Positions 18,237 to 27,670 of a stretch of 64,000 bases of DNA are shown here, in pieces. A model generated the notes under the pieces. It was not told the DNA's origin. It saw only the letters and a list, made by a program, of their open reading frames with translations, and made no database searches. The stretch lies in assembly GCA_001899635.1 (NCBI GenBank), contig MKVQ01000001.1, forward strand, positions 124,001-188,000, read 5' to 3'. Origin of the DNA: Myxococcales bacterium 68-20 (lineage in GTDB: Bacteria; Myxococcota_A; Polyangia; Polyangiales; Polyangiaceae). Both the position numbers and the translations under genes were made by a program. Every line of letters begins with the position of its first letter. Position 1 is the stretch's first letter.

Positions 18237-18992
18237 GTGGCAGCGTCTCGCTCAACCCTCGCGTACCGCGTTGCACGGCGAATCGCGGCGCGTCGGGTCG
18301 AACGCGGTCTCTCTCAGGAAGGTCTCGCGGTGCTCCTCGACATCGCGGTGAAAAACGTCCAGCGCATCGAGTCTGGCCGGCAGAACCTCTCGCTCGCGAC
18401 GATCGAGCGGATCGCTTCGGCGCTTACGATTGCCCCGGAGCAGCTCATCGCTGGCTCCACCCGCTCGTCGGAGCCGGCTTCCAAGACAGAGCAGAGTCCA
18501 CTGGGACGACTCGAACAAGCCGGCTTCCTGGTGCGCCGCGCAACCGTTCGTGGTCGGCGGTCGGCTACCGCGACTCCAGTTACGACTCTGCGGGCTGCGG
18601 CCGGTCAGCTGACGGGGGCTGCGCGCGCGATCGAGGTGCTCGGGTGGGTCGTCATTCCGCGACGAGGCGAACCTCCCGAGGGCCAGTTCGTCGCCCAGGT
18701 CCTTGGAACCTCGATGGAGCCGGCGATCCCATCCGGTGCATTCTGCCTGTTCGGCCCGCCTGGCCCGCTACCACTCATTGGGCGTACGTTGCTCGTCGCT
18801 CACGAGACGCTCTCCGACCCCGACCTCGGCGGACCTTATGCCCTGAAGCGCGTGCGGTCAGTGCGTCGACGACGCGGCGGCGGCGTCCGTGTCATCCTCG
18901 AGTCGATCAACCCCGCGTTTGCGCCGATCGAGATCGACGCGGCGGAAGGCGAGCTACGTATCGTTGCTGAGCTCGTGAAGGTCCTCGTGTAG
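18237..18992 (+). CDS. XRE-type repressor with S24 (LexA/CI-like) peptidase domain
   Basis: A 251-residue regulator. The N-terminal helix-turn-helix (about 15-65) reads RRVERGLSQEGLAVLLDIAV then NVQRIESGRQNLS, typical of XRE/Cro-CI. The C-terminal S24 domain has the catalytic Ser in VLGTSMEPAIPSGAF and the Lys in GPYALKRVRSV, the dyad used for RecA-stimulated self-cleavage. A possible Ala-Gly cleavage site lies in the linker (LRAAAGQLTG). No phage genes surround it, so it is more likely a chromosomal stress or SOS-type regulator than a live prophage repressor. It is divergent from a single-domain response regulator, and a near-palindrome lies upstream. Confidence 0.88.
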   Translation: MAASRSTLAYRVARRIAARRVERGLSQEGLAVLLDIAVKNVQRIESGRQNLSLATIERIASALTIAPEQLIAGSTRSSEPASKTEQSPLGRLEQAGFLVRRATVRGRRSATATPVTTLRAAAGQLTGAARAIEVLGWVVIPRRGEPPEGQFVAQVLGTSMEPAIPSGAFCLFGPPGPLPLIGRTLLVAHETLSDPDLGGPYALKRVRSVRRRRGGGVRVILESINPAFAPIEIDAAEGELRIVAELVKVLV

Positions 18993-19047
18993 GGCCGCTC
19001 GAGGCTGCCACGTCGAGCGTGCCCATCGGTGGCACATGAGCGGCCCT
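18991..19047. terminator. Branched hairpin between convergent genes
   Basis: AGGGCCGCTC (18991-19000) pairs perfectly with GAGCGGCCCT (19038-19047); the loop holds a smaller stem GTGCC/GGCAC. It lies between the S24 repressor stop and the stop of the convergent TPR protein gene, so it probably terminates both. Confidence 0.55.
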
Positions 19048-19078
19048 CGAATCCGCCGTGTCCATCGCGCTGCGCGAT

Positions 19079-22042
19079 TCACTTCACGCGGCGGGGGACC
19101 TTGCCGGCGCCGAGCTTCTCGGCGGCGAACACGACGTCGGGGTTCGCGAAGCCGGCTTGTGCAATCGGCTTCACGTAGTCGGTGCCGTGGCGTGCGTCTT
19201 TCATCATGGCGTACGCCGAAGCGGCGATGATCCTCGCGGGCATCGCGGCGGCGGAAGGCGGCGGATCTTCCTGCGAGACGATCGCGCGCGCGTCGTCGAT
19301 CTTGCCGTGCGCGGCGGTCGCGTAGGCGCGGAGCCATTTCGCGAGCGGGCCGCCGATGTTCGGGTACGTCTTGAAGAGGGCGAGGGCATCGGCGTCGCGC
19401 TTGAGGGCGACGAGCGTGAAGACGCGCTCGGTGAGGGCGCGCATCGTGACCGTACCGGTCTCGAGCGCGACGCGACTCAGCTTGTCGGCTTCCTCGAGCC
19501 GCCCGTCGTAGCGAGCGAGACGCGCGAGCCGGACCGCGTGCATGGCGCGAGGTTCGCCACGCCACTGCTCGGCGATCTTCTTCGCGAGATCGAGCTCGCC
19601 TGCATCGAGCGCCCAGTCCATCGCGACGAGGTCGGCCCACGGCGCCTCGTCGCCGGCCATGGCCTTCACCTTGTCGCTCGTGAGCGCGCCGAGGTTGCCG
19701 GCGAGGAGCGCCTGCCCACGGGTCAGCGGCGCGGCGAAGGGAAGCTTCCTCGCATCGTCGGGGATCGCGTCGAACGAGCGCGCCATGCGCTCGCCGTCGA
19801 GCTTCTCGTACGAGACCGCCGCGGTGACGATCGCGACGTCCGACGAGGTCGGAGGCAGGTCCTCGGCAGCCTTGAGCGCTTCGTCGAGGCGGGCGCCGAG
19901 GAGCGCGACGCGTGCAGCGAGGACGCGCGCCGGCGGATAGACGGCGGAGAACGACACCGCGGTGAGCGCGGCCTTCCTCGCGAGCTCTTCGTCGCCGGTC
20001 GTGAGCGCGATGCTCCCGAGCCACGCCGCGATGCCCGGCGTATCGGCGACGGCGAGCCCTTTCTGGAGCGAGGGCTTGGCCTCGTCGAGCGCGCGCGCGT
20101 CTTGTGCTCCCGTGCGGAGCGCGCGGATGGCGCGCGCCGCATGCGGGACGGAGCGGAGCGAGACGGGGAGGGAATCGCCTTTGGTGGTGACCTCCTCGAT
20201 CTCGGGCGGCTCGTCGGCGCGGAACGGATCACGCATCCACGCGAGCGCGACGAGTGCGAAGCCCTCGGCGCGATCGGGGTAACGGAGCCGGAACTCCTTC
20301 GCGAGCTCGGCGGCGCGTTGCGGATCGCCGTCGACCGCCATGGCGCGGGTGAGGAGGACCTGCGCCACGATGAGCTCGGGATCGAGCTTCACCGCCGCGC
20401 TGTAGCGCTCGAGCGCGCGAGGGTCGCCGGCCCGCTCGAACGTCGCGCCCGCGAGGAGATGGAACCAGGCGTCGTCCTGGGCTGCCGAGTCCCACTTGGC
20501 GACCATCGCAGCCGCGCCTGCGGTGTCGCTCTGAAAGAGGAAGGACGCGACGTACGCGAACGCGATCTTCTTCTCCTCGATCCCCACCGCCTTCGCGCGC
20601 TGGGCACCGTCCTCGAACGCGAGGTCCTGGCCGCCCTTGAGGAGACCGACGAGCGCGCGCTCGTGGAGCCAGGTCAACGCGGCGTGCGGGGAGCGCGACT
20701 CGAGCTCGAACGTCCTCGAGATCGACTTCTCTGCGGGCTCGAGGAGCGTCGCGTTGCTCGCGCGAAGGTCCTTGTCGACCTGTGCAAGGAGCTGCTCGGC
20801 CTCGAGGTGCTGCTTCGCGCGCTTGTCGGTCACGTAGTAGTACGTGCCGACGCCACCGCCGATCAGGACGACGGCGAGCGCGATCAAGGTCACCGTGCTG
20901 AAGAGCTGGCGGACGCGCTCGGGCTTGGACCACGTGAACGCTTGCGGAGCAACGGCGCCGTCAGGCTCGTAGACGCCCGCGATCTGCAACGCATCGAGCA
21001 CGTCGCGGGCCTCGGGGATCGCTGCTCCACCGAGCCGAGGTGCGGGGCGTGCCATGGCCTCGAGCAGCGGGTTGCCCGGAGGCTCGACCCTCCCGCCTCG
21101 CTCGTTCGGAGCCATGCCCGGCGCCAAGAACGGGTTTGCGGCAGCGAGAGGGAGCGAGGAGTCGGGGCCCGCCGCGGGACCGCCGAACGCCGCGGTCGAC
21201 GCGCTCGCGTGCGGCGAAGGCCCCTCCGCTCCAGGTGGTTGCGGCCCGAGCCCCAAGCTGCGGGACGAGAGCTGGCCCGCCTGGTTGTCGCGTGTTTGGG
21301 GCTTCTGCTGGGCACCGAAGCCGATCCCGAGCGTCGGCGCGGAGTAGGCGAGATCGTCGCTCGGCGGTGCCGGTGGCACGTACCCGAACGGAGGAGGTGC
21401 TGGAGCAGGCCTGCCGGCGGCGGGCATCGGTGCCGCGATCGGGGCGAGCGCGGCCTCGATCGCGGCGCGGACCTCGTCGTTCTTCCGGATCTGCGTTTCG
21501 ATGTCTTCGTCCGACTCTGCGGGGACGAGCCGCGCAGACTGATGGTGGTGGTGGTGCTGGTGCTGCTGCTGCTGCCAGGCGGGAGCGGGAGCGCCCGCGC
21601 GGGCGACCGCCTCGGCGACGGCGGGCTGTCCCGCAGTGCGCTGCATGGGGACGAGGGCGCGCGCACGTTCGAGCTGGGAGCGCGCGCCGAGGTCGGTCCC
21701 GAACTGGAGGGCCTTCTCGAGCACCTTCTCCGCGCGCTCGGCGTCGCCTCGACGGAGCAGCACCTCCCCGAGCCAGCGGTACACGTCACCATCACGGGGC
21801 GCGAGACGGCCGGCTGCCAGTAGCACGCTCTGAGCATCGTCGAGCCGGCCGGAGTCGCTGTACATCCGCGCGGCCGCGAGCAGCGTCCCGACGTCGAGCT
21901 GGCGGGACGCGTGGCTGCCCACGATCTCCACGAGGTCAGGCCGCCGGCCGCCACGCAACGCCTCGCACAGCGCCGTGGTCACCACGACGTCCGGGGTCCG
22001 CTGCCAGCGCGCGTAGAGCTCGTCGATCGACTCGTGACTCAT
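19079..22042 (-). CDS. Large TPR-repeat protein with one membrane helix and a His/Gln tract
   Basis: A 987-residue protein. Residues 1 to about 150 are TPR-like (LDDAQSVLLAAGRLAPRDGD, RGDAERAEKVLEKALQFG). A short Gln/His tract of 12 residues is then followed by a ~200-residue Pro/Ala/Gly-rich linker. One transmembrane helix (LFSTVTLIALAVVLIGGGVG) lies at about residues 375-400. The C-terminal 580 residues are again TPR-like helical repeats. It is therefore probably anchored in the inner membrane with repeats on both sides. No enzymatic motif was seen. The ATG at 22042 (MSHESIDELYARWQ) is preferred over the frame start 13 codons upstream. It is divergent from another group-specific gene; together they could form a scaffold pair. 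Confidence 0.82.
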   Translation of the reverse strand: MSHESIDELYARWQRTPDVVVTTALCEALRGGRRPDLVEIVGSHASRQLDVGTLLAAARMYSDSGRLDDAQSVLLAAGRLAPRDGDVYRWLGEVLLRRGDAERAEKVLEKALQFGTDLGARSQLERARALVPMQRTAGQPAVAEAVARAGAPAPAWQQQQHQHHHHHQSARLVPAESDEDIETQIRKNDEVRAAIEAALAPIAAPMPAAGRPAPAPPPFGYVPPAPPSDDLAYSAPTLGIGFGAQQKPQTRDNQAGQLSSRSLGLGPQPPGAEGPSPHASASTAAFGGPAAGPDSSLPLAAANPFLAPGMAPNERGGRVEPPGNPLLEAMARPAPRLGGAAIPEARDVLDALQIAGVYEPDGAVAPQAFTWSKPERVRQLFSTVTLIALAVVLIGGGVGTYYYVTDKRAKQHLEAEQLLAQVDKDLRASNATLLEPAEKSISRTFELESRSPHAALTWLHERALVGLLKGGQDLAFEDGAQRAKAVGIEEKKIAFAYVASFLFQSDTAGAAAMVAKWDSAAQDDAWFHLLAGATFERAGDPRALERYSAAVKLDPELIVAQVLLTRAMAVDGDPQRAAELAKEFRLRYPDRAEGFALVALAWMRDPFRADEPPEIEEVTTKGDSLPVSLRSVPHAARAIRALRTGAQDARALDEAKPSLQKGLAVADTPGIAAWLGSIALTTGDEELARKAALTAVSFSAVYPPARVLAARVALLGARLDEALKAAEDLPPTSSDVAIVTAAVSYEKLDGERMARSFDAIPDDARKLPFAAPLTRGQALLAGNLGALTSDKVKAMAGDEAPWADLVAMDWALDAGELDLAKKIAEQWRGEPRAMHAVRLARLARYDGRLEEADKLSRVALETGTVTMRALTERVFTLVALKRDADALALFKTYPNIGGPLAKWLRAYATAAHGKIDDARAIVSQEDPPPSAAAMPARIIAASAYAMMKDARHGTDYVKPIAQAGFANPDVVFAAEKLGAGKVPRRVK

Positions 22043-22247
22043 GGAAGAGCGCGAAGTTGGGCGGGAGCCGGCAGAGCACACCAGCGTCGCCGGCAGCCCG
22101 AGCGTATCGAACTTTTGGGGCCACGAACCACTTCGATCGCACGTCCGCCGTTGTTTGCGGCTGGGATAGAGGGGACTATGGGCGCTCCGCGGTCGCGGCT
22201 ACGGGCGTCGAACGCGGCGACGACGAGAGAGAGGGAGAGAGGTCGGT

Positions 22248-23762
22248 ATGAGCGAGACAGAGGCCACGTTCACTCACCACACATCCTTCGAGGCGGGTGA
22301 GATCGCCGGCAACATGCGGCACGGCAAGCTCGAGGGGATGTACGAGGAGCTCTTCGCCGAGGTGATCGAGGACGGCATCATCACGCAGGAGGAGCGGAAC
22401 CGTCTCGACAAGATGGCCGACAACCTCGGCCTCGACCGCGTGCGCCTACGCAAGCTCGAGCAGGCGCTCCAGGCCGCCTACGAAGCGCGGCATCGCATCG
22501 TGATCAAGGATCTTTCCTTCGTCGATGAGCCGCCGCCCGCGACCATCGCACCGCTCGAGGTCGCCACGGATCACCGTACCCTCGCGCTCGAGCGCCGGGT
22601 CAAGTTCCTCGAGCAGCGCATCGTCGAGCTCGAGCGCGAGCTCGAGGACGCGAATGCGCGCGTCAGTGTCGAGGTCGACTTCTCCGACGTCGCCGCACCG
22701 AAGGCTTCGGTCCCCGACGACGATCCCGCGGAGCTCGCGCGCCGCGTTCGCCACGATCCGCGCGACGTCGACTCGCTCCACGCGCTCTTCCGCCTCTACA
22801 AGAAGGCGGGCGACACCGACCGGCAGTGGTGCGTCGCCCAGGTGCTCTCGTACCTCGACGGCGCGAACGACGAAGAGAAGGAGTGCTGGGGAACGTACCG
22901 CGAGGCGGCGCTCATCCGGCCGACCGCTTCGGTCACTCAGGAGGCGTGGAAGCGTCTGCTTTTCCACCCGGAAGAAGAGCCGATCGTCGGCGAGATCTTC
23001 TCCGTCGTCGTGTCGGCGGTGCTCATCGGGCGTCTCTCGGCGATGCGGCGCGACAAGCAGCTCGTCAAGCTCGACGCCGCGCAGAAACAGGACCCCGCGA
23101 CGACGACCGTGCAAGCCGTGCGCTGCTTCCACTGGGCGTCGGCGATCCTGGGGATGCACTCACCCGCGCTCTTCGCCGATCCCGACTACGCCGGCTTCGT
23201 CGAGATGGTGCCCGGCGTCCCCCCGGCCTCGCGCATCGGCGCCCAGGCGCTCTCGGGCCGCTCGGCCGCGGAGCTCGCATTCATCGCGGGCCGCCATCTC
23301 GCCAACTACCGCGAAGAGCACTTCGTGAAGATGCTCGTCCCGTCGGCGCGTGGTCTGGAGGACATCTTCCTCGCGGCGCTCTCGATCGGAAACCCGGGGC
23401 TCCCGCTCAGTGCTCAGGTGAAGCAGCTCGTCGTCCCGATCGCCAACGCGATCGAGCCGATCCTCGAGCCCGCCGCGGTGGACCGCCTCCGCGGTCATTT
23501 CCTCCGGTTCGTCGAGGAGGGAGGGCGCACGAACCTCCAGCGCTGGGCGGTCGCGACCGACCGCACGATGGCACGCGCGGGACTGCTCCTCGCGAACGAC
23601 CTCCGCTCGGCGCACAACGTCCTGTCGCTCGAGGCGGCGACGGCCAAGACCGCGCAGGGCGAGACCGCGCCGCTCGAAGCGAAGATGGACGACCTCATGA
23701 GCTTCGTCGTCTCGGATCGCTACGCGAAGCTCCGGAGGCAGCTCGGGATCGCGATCGCGTGA
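22248..23762 (+). CDS. Conserved myxobacterial-type protein of unknown function, coiled coil
   Basis: A 504-residue soluble protein starting MSETEATFTHHTSFEAGEIA, with GAGAGAGGT just upstream as ribosome site. Residues 30-80 are charged helices (GIITQEERNRLDKMADNLGL, resembling a TerB-like or EF-hand-like segment). Residues ~110-145 form a heptad coiled coil (ERRVKFLEQRIVELERELED). The rest is helical with no recognised catalytic motif. It is divergent from the large TPR protein and converges with cobC across an 84-bp gap holding a hairpin. I do not recognise the family; the layout suggests a structural or adaptor role, which is inference. Confidence 0.75.
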   Translation: MSETEATFTHHTSFEAGEIAGNMRHGKLEGMYEELFAEVIEDGIITQEERNRLDKMADNLGLDRVRLRKLEQALQAAYEARHRIVIKDLSFVDEPPPATIAPLEVATDHRTLALERRVKFLEQRIVELERELEDANARVSVEVDFSDVAAPKASVPDDDPAELARRVRHDPRDVDSLHALFRLYKKAGDTDRQWCVAQVLSYLDGANDEEKECWGTYREAALIRPTASVTQEAWKRLLFHPEEEPIVGEIFSVVVSAVLIGRLSAMRRDKQLVKLDAAQKQDPATTTVQAVRCFHWASAILGMHSPALFADPDYAGFVEMVPGVPPASRIGAQALSGRSAAELAFIAGRHLANYREEHFVKMLVPSARGLEDIFLAALSIGNPGLPLSAQVKQLVVPIANAIEPILEPAAVDRLRGHFLRFVEEGGRTNLQRWAVATDRTMARAGLLLANDLRSAHNVLSLEAATAKTAQGETAPLEAKMDDLMSFVVSDRYAKLRRQLGIAIA

Positions 23763-23770
23763 GCCGAGCT

Positions 23771-23805
23771 GGGCCGCGTCCGGCGTGGGACGTCGAACGC
23801 GGCCC
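23771..23805. terminator. Hairpin between convergent genes before cobC
   Basis: GGGCCGCGT (23771-23779) and ACGCGGCCC (23797-23805) form a perfect 9-bp stem with a 17-base loop. It sits between the plus-strand gene ending at 23762 and cobC ending at 23847, so it can close both transcription units, including the five-gene B12 operon. Confidence 0.55.
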
Positions 23806-23846
23806 CGACCTCGGTGTCGATCCTGGAACCGGGTCGAGACTCGTCG

Positions 23847-24437
23847 TCAGAGGGCGGCCTTGCGTGGGCGGTGGCACTCTCCCGTCAGTGGCTCCACCGA
23901 GAGGTGCGGGACATCTTCGCTCCAGACGTCACCGAGCGTTCGCTTCTGGATCAGCGCGCGGAGCACGCGGATCGGCCCCGCGTGGGTCACGAGCAAGCAC
24001 GGCGTTCGAGTCTCGTCGAGGAGGCCCTGGATACGGAGCATCAGGTCTCCGACTCCCTCGCCGCCGGGAGCTCGCGCGTGTTGCCAGCTCGTCATCCACT
24101 CGCTGAACGCCGGGCCGTCGTCGCGCTCGAGCTCCTCCCACGTCCGCCCCTCCCATCGACCGAAATCGAGCTCGCGGAGTCGTGCGTCGATCCGAGGCGC
24201 CGGCAGGCCGAGCGCCCGGGCCATCGCCTCGGCGAGCGTGCGTGTTCGCGCGCTCGGAGACGTGACGATCGATGCGAACGGGAGCGCCTGCGACGAGGCG
24301 GGGCCGAGCACGTCGATGCTCGCGATGGCCACGCGCGCCGCTTCCTCCGCGGCAGGCGCGACCGGGACGTCGAGCTGACCGTAACAGAGCCCGCTCACCT
24401 GTGCCGGTGCGTGCCGGACCACGAACAGATGCATCAT
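23847..24437 (-). CDS. cobC: Histidine phosphatase, probable alpha-ribazole phosphatase CobC
   Basis: A 196-residue histidine phosphatase family protein that would remove the 5'-phosphate from alpha-ribazole-5'-phosphate or adenosylcobalamin-5'-phosphate, the last step of B12 assembly. The phosphohistidine motif is MMHLFVVRHAPAQ; the second catalytic His is in LLVTHAGPIRVL; the acidic residue lies in LRELDFGRWEG, which is typical of CobC. The start at 24437 gives a classic ATGA overlap with the stop of cobS; an ATG nine bases upstream is the alternative. The position as last gene of the riboswitch operon supports CobC over general phosphoglycerate mutases. Confidence 0.9.
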   Translation of the reverse strand: MMHLFVVRHAPAQVSGLCYGQLDVPVAPAAEEAARVAIASIDVLGPASSQALPFASIVTSPSARTRTLAEAMARALGLPAPRIDARLRELDFGRWEGRTWEELERDDGPAFSEWMTSWQHARAPGGEGVGDLMLRIQGLLDETRTPCLLVTHAGPIRVLRALIQKRTLGDVWSEDVPHLSVEPLTGECHRPRKAAL

Positions 24438-25333
24438 CGCCTCCATGCGAGCGCGGCAAGCACCGCGATCTCGCAGAGCTGCTCCGTCGTTCCGAGAAAG
24501 TCGCCCGTGATGCCGCCCACGCGCTTTCGGTAGCGCCACTCCGTCAGCGCGCCGATGACGAAACACGAGAGCGCAGCTGCGAGCAGGCGGAGCCACGACA
24601 CGGCGCCGGTCGACGCGAGCGCTGCTGCTAGAGCGAGCGGATAGCCGCTCCCGACGGCGGCCTGCAATCGCCCCGCGCGAACGACGTCCCGACTCTTGCT
24701 GCCTTGCTCGGTCGCGTACGGTGAGCGCAGCATCTGCCAGAGCGGCACCGCGCGAGCGAGCGAGCCGACGAAGGCGACGGCCCCGATGGTCTCGAGCGAC
24801 GGCGGCAGCGCGGAGAGGAGCGCAGCTCGACTGACGAAGCTGAAACAGAGCGCGATCGCTCCGAACGATCCGACGCGACTGTCCTTGAGGATGTGAAGGA
24901 CCTTCTCTCGGTCGTAGGCGCCGCCGAGCGCATCGCTCGTGTCCGCGAGACCGTCCTCGTGAAACGCACCCGTCGCGAGAAGCGACAGACCCAGCGTGAG
25001 GGCGGCCGAGGCGAGGGCGCCGAGCGGATGGAGCAACACGTACACTGCACCGAGGACCCCGCCGAGCACGAGGCCGACGAGGGGGAAGTGCGCCGTCGCC
25101 CACCGCCAGTCCGTCCGCGCATACGGGAACCCGCCGACCGGCACTCGTGTCAGGAAGACGAACGCGGCACGCATCCCGCGGAAGAAGCTCGGCGCCGGGA
25201 CGACTCTCGGAGCGACCTCGTCGGCGCGCGACGGCAGCGCCGCCTCGGAGCTCGACCCCAACACCGTGCGAGGAGCGGATCGCGGCGAGGCGTCGACATG
25301 GACGTCGTCGTCGGCTCGGTCACGGTTCTCCAT
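24434..25333 (-). CDS. cobS: Adenosylcobinamide-GDP ribazoletransferase (cobalamin synthase) CobS
   Basis: A 299-residue integral membrane enzyme joining adenosylcobinamide-GDP and alpha-ribazole to give adenosylcobalamin. The family motif GAFHEDGLADTSDALGG (acidic, Mg-binding) is intact, as is the C-terminal GDFLGTTEQLCEIAVL. Around six hydrophobic helices are present. It has an unusual ~50-residue hydrophilic N-terminal extension, beyond which FFRGMRAAFVFLTRVPVGG matches the normal CobS start; a later start is possible. Its 5' end overlaps cobT by 14 bp and its 3' end overlaps cobC by 4 bp, so the three are coupled. Confidence 0.94.
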   Translation of the reverse strand: MENRDRADDDVHVDASPRSAPRTVLGSSSEAALPSRADEVAPRVVPAPSFFRGMRAAFVFLTRVPVGGFPYARTDWRWATAHFPLVGLVLGGVLGAVYVLLHPLGALASAALTLGLSLLATGAFHEDGLADTSDALGGAYDREKVLHILKDSRVGSFGAIALCFSFVSRAALLSALPPSLETIGAVAFVGSLARAVPLWQMLRSPYATEQGSKSRDVVRAGRLQAAVGSGYPLALAAALASTGAVSWLRLLAAALSCFVIGALTEWRYRKRVGGITGDFLGTTEQLCEIAVLAALAWRR

Positions 25334-26438
25334 GCGAGTCCTCCATCGAGAGCACCGTCGTCAACGTGGCGACTTCCCGTTCCACGGCGAGAGCGGAGCG
25401 AAGAAGCGACAGTCCGAGCGCAGCCCCCGTGCCTTCGCCGACTCCGAGACCGAGCGTCATCAGGGCCTCGAGGCCGAGAGCGCGGAGCGCGACCTCTGCT
25501 CCCTTCTCCGTCGAGTGATGGCTCGCGACGAGGTACGAGCCGACGTTGGGATCCATCTCGCGCGCCACGAGCGCCGACGCGGATGCGAGGAAGCCGTCGA
25601 GGACGACGAGCCGGCGCGCACGGGCGGCGCCGACGATGAACCCCGCCATCGCAGCGAGCTCGAGACCGCCTACCTCGCCGAGGAGATGGATCGGGTCTCG
25701 ACTCACCACGCGACGAAGCGCCTCGCGGACGACCTCGATCTTGCGCGCGAGGCCTTCGTCGCTGAGGCCTGCGCCGCGGCCGACGACGTCGCGAGGGTCG
25801 AGGTCGGTGAGCGCGCAGACGAGCGCGGCTGCGCTCGTGGTGTTTCCGATGCCGACCTCACCGACCCCGAGCGCGTCGAACCCATCGAGCTCGGTCGCCG
25901 CGTGCATCCCGACGGCCACGGCGGCCTCTGCTTCCGCCGCGGACATCGCCGCCTCGCGCCGCAGGTTGTTCGTTCCCGCTCGCACCCTACGCCGGGCGAT
26001 TCGGACCTCGGGATCGTCCGGGAACGGGTCATGACCGTCATGGAGCCCGACGTCGAACACGCGGAGCTCGACGCCTGCTGCGCGCGCGAGCGCGTTGACC
26101 GTGGCGCGTCCGCGAGCGATCGTCGCGACGACGGCGGCAGTGACGCTCGACGGATAGGAGCTGACTCCCTCCGCCACGACCCCGTGATCGGCGGCGAAGA
26201 CGGCGATGCACGTCGTGGGCGTGCCCTGCCTGAGCGGCACCGGAAACGTGCCGCGGGCCTCGGCGAACCGAGTCGCGAGCCGCTCGAGGACGCCGAGCGA
26301 GCCCTTCGGGGCTGCGAGCGTCGCCCAGTGCGCTCGGCACATGTCTCCCGCGAGCCGCGAGACCTCCGGCACCCGGGGAGGGGATGGCGCGTTCAGCGCG
26401 AGCTCGGCACGCCGCGCGTCGGGCGGAGCTTCGGTCAT
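25320..26438 (-). CDS. cobT: Nicotinate-nucleotide-dimethylbenzimidazole phosphoribosyltransferase CobT
   Basis: A 372-residue cytoplasmic enzyme that makes alpha-ribazole-5'-phosphate, activating the lower ligand of B12. Conserved blocks are PKGSLGVLERLA near the N-terminus, VFAADHGVVAEGVS, EVGIGNTTSAAALVCALT, VGRGAGLSDEGLARK and LGVGEGTGAAL, whose Glu is the catalytic base in the family. The start at 26438 forms an ATGA overlap with the stop of the upstream propeller lipoprotein gene. Length and motifs are normal for CobT. Confidence 0.95.
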   Translation of the reverse strand: MTEAPPDARRAELALNAPSPPRVPEVSRLAGDMCRAHWATLAAPKGSLGVLERLATRFAEARGTFPVPLRQGTPTTCIAVFAADHGVVAEGVSSYPSSVTAAVVATIARGRATVNALARAAGVELRVFDVGLHDGHDPFPDDPEVRIARRRVRAGTNNLRREAAMSAAEAEAAVAVGMHAATELDGFDALGVGEVGIGNTTSAAALVCALTDLDPRDVVGRGAGLSDEGLARKIEVVREALRRVVSRDPIHLLGEVGGLELAAMAGFIVGAARARRLVVLDGFLASASALVAREMDPNVGSYLVASHHSTEKGAEVALRALGLEALMTLGLGVGEGTGAALGLSLLRSALAVEREVATLTTVLSMEDSHGEP

Positions 26439-27670
26439 GGCGCGCTCGAGCGAGCCGTCATCGGTCCGATGGCCCCGACGGATCGCGGTGGGAGGCTCGA
26501 GCCTTCGAGCGGTGCCAGCGGTCGCGCGCTCGTCGCGTCGACCGCGAGGAGCGACGCTTCTTCCGCGCTCGGCACGAGGCATCGATCGCCACAACCGCAG
26601 GCGATCTCACCGAGCGTGAACGACGCTGGCGCGGTGTGGAGCGTGGTCGCGCGGCCGGTGCCGACGTCGATGCTCGTCAGCTTGTCGCCGGGATCGCCGA
26701 ACACGACGACGATGAGCGCGTCGTTCGTCGCGAAGCCGATGGATGACGCGACAGCTCCGCCCAGCATCGAGGCCGTCGCCCGCACTCGCTCCGTCTTCGA
26801 CTCGAGATCCATGACGACCACGCCGCTCGTCGCGACCTGCGCGGGGCCCGGGACCTTGAAGATGCCGCTGCACGTGACCGCGAGGGAGCGAGCGTCCGGA
26901 GAGAGGGCGAGGTTGGTGCAGTTCTTCAGCCCCGGGATCGGCAGGGTGTCGACGACGCGATCCGAGTCGACGTCGATCACGACGACGAGCCCGTCCTCCG
27001 CACGCTCGAACGACGCGTCTAGCCGGCTGAGCGTCACGTACGCGCGCCCGTTGGCCAGCGTCATGCGGTCCGGCCGCGGGTCGACGGCGCCGCCGTAGGC
27101 CGAGAGCTCGATGCGCTTCGAGAGCGATCGCTGGGAGGGGTCGATCACGAGGATGTCTCCGCCCTCGTCGAAGGGCACTCGACCCGGCGCCCGATTGGTC
27201 TCGAACCGCGTCACGTAGGCCTTGTTCGGCGTGATCTCGAGGTAGTCGTGCGGATTCGACCCAAACCCCGGGGTGACGTTGAGCTGACCTTCGACCGCGC
27301 CGCTCTCGGCGTCGAGCCACGTGACGATGCCGTTCGGATAGCGGTCGATGAGGACCAGAGCCCCCGACGCCGGTGGATCGTGCGGCAGCACCACGTCGCT
27401 GGAGAGCGCCGACGTGGCCCCAGGCGCTCGTGTCCCGCTCGAGACGATGCTGGCCGAGGTCACCGCGCCGCCGTCGTTCACGAGCGAGACCTGCGTCGAC
27501 TGGTAGTCCGAGCGAACGAGCGCGAAGCGTTCGCACGTGTCGCCGCGCGAGCCTCCGGTGGAGCTCTGCGGGGCGTCGACGTTGCATGCGCCGAGGAGCG
27601 CAAGCGCCGCCAACGTCGGACCGAAGCTGATTCGAAACGTGCCCGGCGACAGCCGGATTCCGCAGTTCAT
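26435..27670 (-). CDS. Beta-propeller lipoprotein next to BtuB (BtuG-like candidate)
   Basis: A 411-residue exported lipoprotein. The signal peptide ends in the lipobox ALLGAC (Cys at about 29). The mature part is made of repeated beta blades in YncE style (GALVLIDRYPNGIVTWLDAE, DILVIDPSQRSLSKRIELS, LVVVIDVDSDRVVDTLPIPG, NLALSPDARSLAVTC). It also has several Cys residues (CGCGDRC) that may form disulphides. Its ATG overlaps the btuB stop (ATGA) and its stop overlaps cobT, placing it in a B12-riboswitch operon. In Bacteroides, BtuG is a propeller lipoprotein that caps BtuB and captures cobalamin; the same arrangement here makes a cobalamin-binding role likely but unproven. Confidence 0.82.
   Translation of the reverse strand: MNCGIRLSPGTFRISFGPTLAALALLGACNVDAPQSSTGGSRGDTCERFALVRSDYQSTQVSLVNDGGAVTSASIVSSGTRAPGATSALSSDVVLPHDPPASGALVLIDRYPNGIVTWLDAESGAVEGQLNVTPGFGSNPHDYLEITPNKAYVTRFETNRAPGRVPFDEGGDILVIDPSQRSLSKRIELSAYGGAVDPRPDRMTLANGRAYVTLSRLDASFERAEDGLVVVIDVDSDRVVDTLPIPGLKNCTNLALSPDARSLAVTCSGIFKVPGPAQVATSGVVVMDLESKTERVRATASMLGGAVASSIGFATNDALIVVVFGDPGDKLTSIDVGTGRATTLHTAPASFTLGEIACGCGDRCLVPSAEEASLLAVDATSARPLAPLEGSSLPPRSVGAIGPMTARSSAP

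Noticed and set aside
18237-18992. A prophage repressor marking an integrated phage
   Set aside because: No integrase, structural or lysis genes are found around it.
19058-21823. A plus-strand open frame of 921 residues
   Set aside because: It is antisense to the TPR-repeat protein and has low-complexity Arg/Glu/Gly composition.
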